A DNA stretch of 9,162 nt from Pseudomonadota bacterium (GTDB lineage: Bacteria > Pseudomonadota > Alphaproteobacteria > Ferrovibrionales > Ferrovibrionaceae): positions 1 to 9,162 of the forward strand of contig JAEYSS010000108.1 in NCBI GenBank assembly GCA_023434425.1, written 5' to 3'. Each line of letters begins with the position of its first letter. Position 1 is the first letter of the stretch. Under the pieces are notes generated by a model that saw only the letters and a list, made by a program, of their open reading frames with translations, was not told where the DNA came from and did not search any database. Positions 5,159 through 9,162 of this stretch are shown here, piece after piece. The position numbers and the translations under genes were made by a program.

Positions 5159-6532
5159 GTGCCTGTCACCCTGATTGCCAAATCCGCCGCCGCCATTCCG
5201 GTCGAGACCGTGACTGCAAAGGCCTGGACGCTGCGTGCTGCCAGGGAAAAAGGCCTCGTTGCCGGCCTGGCCGAGGCGCAGGGCTTCAAGGCCAAGCCGG
5301 GCCAGGTGCTGGTGCTGCCCGATGCAAAAAGCGGCAGACCTGCGCGCGTCCTGGCCGGGATCAGTGAAACCCCGGACCTGTGGTCTTACGCCGCCATTGC
5401 CGGTGCATTGCCGGCCGGTGATTACAAACTGTCGGACAGCAAGGCCGGCGATGCCGCGGCGCTCGGCTGGGCGCTGAATGCCTATCGCTTCGACCGCTAC
5501 AAGAAGATCGAGAAAAAGCTCGTCCGCCTGGTCTGGCCGGCGAAAGCCAACCCGCAGCGCGTTGCCGCGCTGCATGACGGCATCGTGCTGGCGCGCGACC
5601 TGATCAACACCCCGGCCGGCGATATGGGGCCGGCCGAGCTGGCCGAGGCGGCACGCGGCGTGGCCCTGCTCGGCAATGCGGATTTCAGCACCGTCATCGG
5701 CGACGAGTTGCTGGAGCAGAATTACCCGATGATCCACGCGGTCGGCCGCGCCAGCGCGCGCCTGCCGCGCCTGATCGACCTGCGCTGGGGCAACCCGAAG
5801 CATCCGAAACTCACGCTGGTCGGCAAGGGCGTGTGTTTCGATACCGGCGGGCTCGATCTGAAGCCTTCAGCCGGCATGCTGCTGATGAAAAAGGATATGG
5901 GTGGCGCTGCCGTGATGCTGGGCCTGGCTGCCACCATCATGGCGATGCAGTTGCCGGTGCGCCTGCGCCTGCTGATCGCCGCGGTCGAAAACAGCGTCTC
6001 GGGCAATGCCTTCCGGCCCGGCGACGTGCTGCAAAGCCGCAAGGGTCTCACCGTTGAGATCGGTAACACCGATGCCGAGGGCCGTCTGGTGCTGGGCGAT
6101 GCGCTGGCCGAAGCCGATTCAGAAAAACCCGACTGGCTGATCGATGCCGCGACACTCACGGGTGCTGCGCGTGTCGCCGTCGGCCCGGATCTGCCCGCGC
6201 TTTATGCCACCGACGACGCCATGGCGCAGGCGCTGCTGGAGGCGGGCCTGAACGTCAGCGATCCGCTGTGGCGGATGCCGTTGCATGCCGGCTATCGCGA
6301 GTATATCGACGGCAAGGTGGCCGATATCAGCAATTCGGGCGATACGCCCTTTGCCGGCTCGATCACGGCCGCGCTGTTCCTGAAGGAATTCGTGTCGAAG
6401 ACGAAATCCTACGCGCATCTCGATATGTTCGCCTGGAACCCCAGAACCCGCCCGGGCCGGCCGCTCGGCGCCGAGGCCACGGGCTTACGCGCGCTTTATG
6501 CCGCGATCGAGAAAAGATACGGGAAGAAATAG
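5159..6532 (+). CDS. M17 family leucyl aminopeptidase
   Basis: 457 residues, GTG start with GAGGA 6 nt upstream. This is a cytosolic two-metal exopeptidase that removes N-terminal residues, and the family forms hexamers. Every catalytic residue aligns by spacing with E. coli PepA: metal ligands K223 and D228 (VGKGVCFDTGG), D246 (KKDMGGAA), and D305 and E307 of the signature NTDAEGRLVLGDAL (303-316). The catalytic pair is K235 (LKPSAG) and R309. Other family motifs are INTPAGDMGP (149-158), AAVENSVSGNAFRPGD and DISNSGDTPFAGSITAALFL. The N-terminal domain (about 1-130) is diverged and the protein is shorter than the roughly 500-residue PepA, which is common in alphaproteobacterial M17 paralogues. 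Such organisms often also have a full-length PepA, so the symbol is left open. It is convergent with the caspase operon, stop to stop 54 bp. Confidence 0.95.
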   Translation: MPVTLIAKSAAAIPVETVTAKAWTLRAAREKGLVAGLAEAQGFKAKPGQVLVLPDAKSGRPARVLAGISETPDLWSYAAIAGALPAGDYKLSDSKAGDAAALGWALNAYRFDRYKKIEKKLVRLVWPAKANPQRVAALHDGIVLARDLINTPAGDMGPAELAEAARGVALLGNADFSTVIGDELLEQNYPMIHAVGRASARLPRLIDLRWGNPKHPKLTLVGKGVCFDTGGLDLKPSAGMLLMKKDMGGAAVMLGLAATIMAMQLPVRLRLLIAAVENSVSGNAFRPGDVLQSRKGLTVEIGNTDAEGRLVLGDALAEADSEKPDWLIDAATLTGAARVAVGPDLPALYATDDAMAQALLEAGLNVSDPLWRMPLHAGYREYIDGKVADISNSGDTPFAGSITAALFLKEFVSKTKSYAHLDMFAWNPRTRPGRPLGAEATGLRALYAAIEKRYGKK

Positions 6533-6586
6533 GAACGAGACCCGCCGCACTCCGTTCGCAGGCAGCCCGCAGCTGTGTGAAGCGTC

Positions 6587-7930
6587 TTAGTTGAGTGAGA
6601 ACCGGTTCAGGAAGCGATACTTGCCGATCGTCACCTTGCCATCCGCCACGTTCATCTCATAGGCGAAACTGGCGCGGAACGGGAACCAGACCGGTTGCGT
6701 AACGACCTGGCTGGTGACTCTGAGACTCTGTCCTTCCAGCGTGATGACAGCGGTTTTCTCGTCAAACAGCTGCTCCAGCGTGGCCGACTTCAGCCGGAAG
6801 TCAGTCGGCAATGCCGTGGACGGAATGACCAGGCGATAGGTTTCGAATTCCGTCTTGAGGTGATCTCTCAGTGCCGCCTCGACGGCAGGCCAGTTCGCAT
6901 TGAGAGCTTCACCAAGATTACGTTCGCTGCGCCGGCTTTCGGCAGCGCTCCTGTCCAGGCTGGCAACCCGCGCTTCATCTTGCAGATTCTGGATACGCGC
7001 GCGGGCCAGTCTTTCGAAAGCTCCCTTGGGATAACTGTCGAGATAGGCCTGGAAATCGCTCGGCTTCCGACTGTCCTTCACGGAATTCCAGAAGGCGATC
7101 TCGGCCGCATCGTCTTTTTGCGTCATTCCGGCGGGAGCATTCAGCGAGGCCAGCTGCGCGCCGGCCGGCGCATCCCTGAACATGAAGTTGCCGACCACCG
7201 ACGAGCTTTCCCAAGGAGTCTGCTTGCCCTGCGTGCGCGCAATCACGCCGCCGCGCGCCCGCTTGAAGGCTTCCTCCATCGAGACCCCGGGCTGCCGGAT
7301 CGCCTGCGCCAGTTCTGCCGTGTAGACGCCATTCGCAGAATCGCCGTCGCTCGCCACCGAGCCGGGCGCGGTGGCATAGGCGATCAGCGTGCCGGTCGGC
7401 GCCGATATTGCGGCAAGACCGTTATTGGACGAGCGGAAACTGCGCTGGAACGGATTGTTGCGGCAGGCATCCAGGATCACGATGTTGAACTGGTTTTTCG
7501 CCGTCGCCATGCGCGCCAGCACGTAGGCGACATCGACGGCCTCGACCTCGATTTCGTCCTCACTCTGGATGCTGGCCTTCACCGGGATCAGGTAGTTGGC
7601 GCCGCGCACCTGCATGCCATGACCGGCGAAGTAAAACAGCCCCACCGTTTGCTCGTTCAGCTTGCGGCCGAATTCCAGGACCGCGCGCTGCATGGCGCTA
7701 CGATCCGCATTCTCCAGCTTGTGAACTTCAAAGCCGAGCTCGCCCAGCGTCGTGGCCATGGTGCGCGCATCGTTGATCGGATTCTTCAGTGCGCCATCGG
7801 CATAGGCGTTGTTGCCGATCACCAGCGCCAGGCGCTTGGCAGTGGCAAAGGACGGTGACACCGGCAGCAGAAGCGCCGCCGTCATCAGCAGAGCGGCAAG
7901 TGCGGCATGCAGTCGGACGAGTCTGGTCAT
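6587..7930 (-). CDS. Exported caspase-like (C14 family) protein with one unrecognised C-terminal domain
   Basis: 447 residues. A Sec signal peptide (about 1-29, ending PSFA) is followed by a caspase p20-like domain (about 33-250). The domain opens RLALVIGNNAYADGALKNPINDA and carries the catalytic dyad H104 (FYFAGHGMQ) and C156 (ILDACRNNPF). It then has LIAYATAPGSVASDGDSANGVYT and SMEEAFKRAR..V. Behind it are the module AEIAFWNSVKDS..DFQAYLDSYPKGAFERLARARI (276-312), often found after bacterial caspases, a charged linker and a domain at about 342-442 (NANWPAVEAAL ... ADGKVTIGKYRF). The dyad is intact, so cysteine protease activity, probably after basic residues, is plausible in the periplasm; the substrate is unknown. 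GGAGGG lies 4 nt before the ATG. It starts 15 bp after the paralogous upstream gene, so the two are probably co-transcribed. Confidence 0.92.
   Translation of the reverse strand: MTRLVRLHAALAALLMTAALLLPVSPSFATAKRLALVIGNNAYADGALKNPINDARTMATTLGELGFEVHKLENADRSAMQRAVLEFGRKLNEQTVGLFYFAGHGMQVRGANYLIPVKASIQSEDEIEVEAVDVAYVLARMATAKNQFNIVILDACRNNPFQRSFRSSNNGLAAISAPTGTLIAYATAPGSVASDGDSANGVYTAELAQAIRQPGVSMEEAFKRARGGVIARTQGKQTPWESSSVVGNFMFRDAPAGAQLASLNAPAGMTQKDDAAEIAFWNSVKDSRKPSDFQAYLDSYPKGAFERLARARIQNLQDEARVASLDRSAAESRRSERNLGEALNANWPAVEAALRDHLKTEFETYRLVIPSTALPTDFRLKSATLEQLFDEKTAVITLEGQSLRVTSQVVTQPVWFPFRASFAYEMNVADGKVTIGKYRFLNRFSLN
6605..6907 (-). other. Unrecognised C-terminal domain, copy in the downstream caspase
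   Basis: Residues 342-442 of the downstream protein. Shared pattern with the other two copies: NWP.VEAAL..H at the start, then YR...P, L..A(T/S)L, a strand pair with L.G, a W.PF.A.F.YE-like strand and (A/V)DG(K/R)V.IG.Y.(Y/F) at the end. By eye it looks helix followed by antiparallel strands. I cannot tie it to a named family. Confidence 0.7.
6983..7105 (-). other. 'FWxxxKDS…DFQAYLDxYPxGxF' module, copy in the downstream caspase
   Basis: About 40 residues beginning AEIAFWN and ending LARARI..L. It is helical, of the kind commonly seen after bacterial caspase domains and resembling Sel1/TPR-like or peptidoglycan-linked repeat segments. The equivalent in the upstream protein is at 8837-8959. 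Confidence 0.65.
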
Positions 7931-7934
7931 TCTG

Positions 7935-7940
7935 CCCTCC
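7935..7940 (-). promoter_or_regulatory. Shine-Dalgarno of the downstream caspase gene
   Basis: GGAGGG on minus lies 4 nt before the ATG at 7930, inside the 15-bp gap after the TAA of the upstream paralogue. It supports translation from a shared mRNA. Confidence 0.75.
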
Positions 7941-7945
7941 CGCGG

Positions 7946-9162
7946 TTACTGGGCTGCCTGGTTCTGGACTGGATTCTGATACTGGTACTCGCCGATGACG
8001 ACGCGGCCGTCAACGAGATCGAGCGCATAACTGAAGGGGGCGTTGAAAGCGGCCCAGGTACTGCCGTCTTGCCGCTGTCCGGTGAGCAGGATCGTGGCCC
8101 TGCGCGCCGCGGCATCGACCGATTGCAACGACGCCTTGTTGAGCTTCAGATTGACCGGCATGGTGGTGATGTGCTGGCCGCTCGGCATCATGACGCGATA
8201 CTTGGCGAAATCCGTCTGCATATGCGTCTTCAATGCCGCTTCAACCTTCGGCCAGTTCTGCTTCAGCATCCCCTCGTAGTCGCCGGGCGACGCCGGTCCG
8301 GCATTCAGACTGCCGGCCGGCGCCTGCAGGCTGGCAACCACCGCCGGCGCTTGTCCCGGCGCCATATATTCGTACTGGCCGATGACGACCTTGCCGTCGG
8401 CGAATGTCACCTCATAGACGAACTGCGCACTGAAAGGACGCCAGTTAACCTGGTTGACGCCGTAGCTGGCATTGCCCTGGAGCATGCCATCCAGCAGAAC
8501 CCCGATCCTGCCGGCTTCCGTATTGATCACGCGCTCCAACGTCGCCTTGTTGAGCCGCACATCGGTCACCGGAATATTATTGGCGGGGATCAGTTGACGA
8601 TAGGCATTATACTGAGCCGTCACATGCGCCTTGAGCGCGGCTTCCACCGCGGGCCAGTTCTGCCGCAGCCGAGTCTCATAATCGCTGGCCGGGATCATCG
8701 GGGCCGAATTCAGGGTGGCGACCGGCGCCTGCAGGCTGGCAACCGCCGTTTCTTTTTTCGCCACTGGTGCCGGTGCGGGCGGAGCCTTGCTCTGCGCAGC
8801 CGGCACCGAAGCCGCCCGCGACTTGCTGGTATCGCCGAGGGCGGCCATCCTGATGCGTGCCAGTTTGTCGAAGGTGCCGCCCGGATAGTTGTCGAGATAG
8901 GCCTGGAAGTCCCGCAGATCCTGGCTGTCCTTGATCGTGTTCCAGAATGCGATCTCGGCGGCACTGTCCTTTTGCGGCATGACCGGGGCAGTCAGCGAGG
9001 CCACCTGTGCCGGCGCAGCCCTGAACGAGAAATGCCCGATCACCGACGAGCTTTCCCACGGGGTCTGGCGGCCCTGGGTGCGCTGGATCACGCCGCTGCG
9101 CGCCTGCTTGAAGGCTTCTTCCATCGAGACGCCGGGCTGCCGGATCGCCTTGACGAGTTCGG
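7946..9162 (-). CDS. Second caspase-like protein, C-terminal part, with two copies of the unrecognised domain (cut by window end)
   Basis: The frame is open from the window edge to TAA at 7948-7946, giving 404 visible residues. The visible part begins ELVKAIRQPGVSMEEAFKQARSGV and runs on to TPWESSSVIGHFSFR, matching residues about 206-251 of the downstream paralogue. It therefore enters at the end of the caspase domain, and the catalytic His and Cys lie outside. An internal ATG at 9124 is not the start, because similarity to the paralogue continues upstream of it. Next come the AEIAFWNTIKDS..DFQAYLDNYPGG module (8837-8959) and an Ala/Pro/Lys-rich linker (PAAQSKAPPAPAPVAKK). Then follow two copies of the C-terminal domain (8363-8683 and 7976-8281), joined by a linker that repeats VASLQAP. 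The protein ends in NPVQNQAAQ. Whether the caspase part is catalytically intact cannot be seen here. Confidence 0.88.
   Translation of the reverse strand, partial: ELVKAIRQPGVSMEEAFKQARSGVIQRTQGRQTPWESSSVIGHFSFRAAPAQVASLTAPVMPQKDSAAEIAFWNTIKDSQDLRDFQAYLDNYPGGTFDKLARIRMAALGDTSKSRAASVPAAQSKAPPAPAPVAKKETAVASLQAPVATLNSAPMIPASDYETRLRQNWPAVEAALKAHVTAQYNAYRQLIPANNIPVTDVRLNKATLERVINTEAGRIGVLLDGMLQGNASYGVNQVNWRPFSAQFVYEVTFADGKVVIGQYEYMAPGQAPAVVASLQAPAGSLNAGPASPGDYEGMLKQNWPKVEAALKTHMQTDFAKYRVMMPSGQHITTMPVNLKLNKASLQSVDAAARRATILLTGQRQDGSTWAAFNAPFSYALDLVDGRVVIGEYQYQNPVQNQAAQ
7976..8281 (-). other. Unrecognised C-terminal domain, copy B of the upstream caspase
   Basis: Runs from DYEGMLKQNWPKVEAALKTH to LVDGRVVIGEYQYQN. 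It is the most diverged of the three copies: the W.PF.A strand reads WAAFNAPFSYAL and the middle loop differs in length. Confidence 0.7.
8317..8339. repeat. 23-bp direct repeat, copy 1
   Basis: Identical over 23 bp to 8722-8744. It encodes the VASLQAP linker before copy B of the C-terminal domain and is the best-preserved trace of the internal duplication. Confidence 0.8.
8363..8683 (-). other. Unrecognised C-terminal domain, copy A of the upstream caspase
   Basis: Runs from DYETRLRQNWPAVEAALKAH to FADGKVVIGQYEY. By eye it is closer to the downstream protein's single copy than copy B is: both have NWPAVEAAL, Y..YR..IP, W.PF.A.F.YE and ADGKV.IG.Y. Confidence 0.7.
8722..8744. repeat. 23-bp direct repeat, copy 2
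   Basis: Identical to 8317-8339. It encodes the VASLQAP linker before copy A of the C-terminal domain, 405 bp away from copy 1 (135 codons, so in frame). Confidence 0.8.
8837..8959 (-). other. 'FWxxxKDS…DFQAYLDxYPxGxF' module, copy in the upstream caspase
   Basis: AEIAFWNTIKDS..LRDFQAYLDNYPGGTFDKLARIRM..L, nearly the same as the copy at 6983-7105 in the downstream protein. This helps date the two genes as recent paralogues. Confidence 0.65.

Noticed and set aside
5143..5367. ATG-initiated frame on plus just before the aminopeptidase start
   Set aside because: It is out of frame with the M17 motifs and of low-complexity composition. The aminopeptidase GTG has its own well-spaced SD.
6533..6586. 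Terminator between the convergent aminopeptidase and caspase genes
   Set aside because: Only a 5-bp GAACG/CGTTC pairing with a long loop and no T-tract was found; too weak to report.
6695..7858. Long open frame on plus (387 codons) opposite the downstream caspase gene
   Set aside because: The minus frame has a signal peptide, catalytic dyad and paralogue. The plus frame is Arg/Gly/His-rich with no domain and no SD.
6587..9162. Caspase pair as part of an anti-phage defence system (gasdermin, CRISPR-caspase or Avs type)
   Set aside because: The downstream protein has a Sec signal peptide, so it should act outside the cytoplasm. No STAND NTPase, gasdermin, CRISPR or TIR/nuclease partner is in the window.

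Overview
The window is GC-rich, densely coded bacterial chromosome. Protein family content and codon use suggest an alphaproteobacterium, possibly Rhodospirillales-like; this is an inference from the proteins, as no rRNA or marker gene is present. There are eight genes, six complete and two cut by the window edges. I see no tRNA, rRNA, insertion sequence, CRISPR array or phage gene.

Layout. (1) 1-539, minus: N-terminal part of an RlmI-type 23S rRNA cytosine methyltransferase. It diverges from a plus-strand run of three genes: a HIT-family protein (617-1027), a SemiSWEET sugar transporter (1045-1332) and a Tat-exported TAXI-type solute-binding protein (1373-2422). (2) 2441-4105, minus: a secreted PafA-like alkaline phosphatase, convergent with the TAXI gene; a strong hairpin sits across the 18-bp gap and the phosphatase stop codon. 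(3) A 270-bp non-coding stretch (4106-4375), then a glutathione S-transferase-like gene on minus (4376-5047, GTG start) divergent from an M17 leucyl aminopeptidase on plus (5159-6532, GTG start). (4) 6587-9162, minus: two tandem, exported caspase-like proteins 15 bp apart. The upstream one is cut by the window end.

The most interesting region is the caspase pair. Both proteins carry an 'FW..(I/V)KDS...DFQAYLD.YP.G.F..LAR' module behind the caspase domain, then a roughly 100-residue C-terminal domain that I do not recognise, once in the downstream protein and twice in the upstream one. Together these look like a duplicated locus of periplasmic caspase homologues with an uncharacterised partner or substrate domain.

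A second signal is in the promoters. SemiSWEET and TAXI both have a -10-like hexamer 6-7 nt before their ATG and no Shine-Dalgarno, which predicts leaderless mRNAs. An exact 12-mer containing the TAXI -10 recurs upstream of the phosphatase start. The remaining genes look like ordinary housekeeping or accessory metabolism and show no obvious joint pathway.
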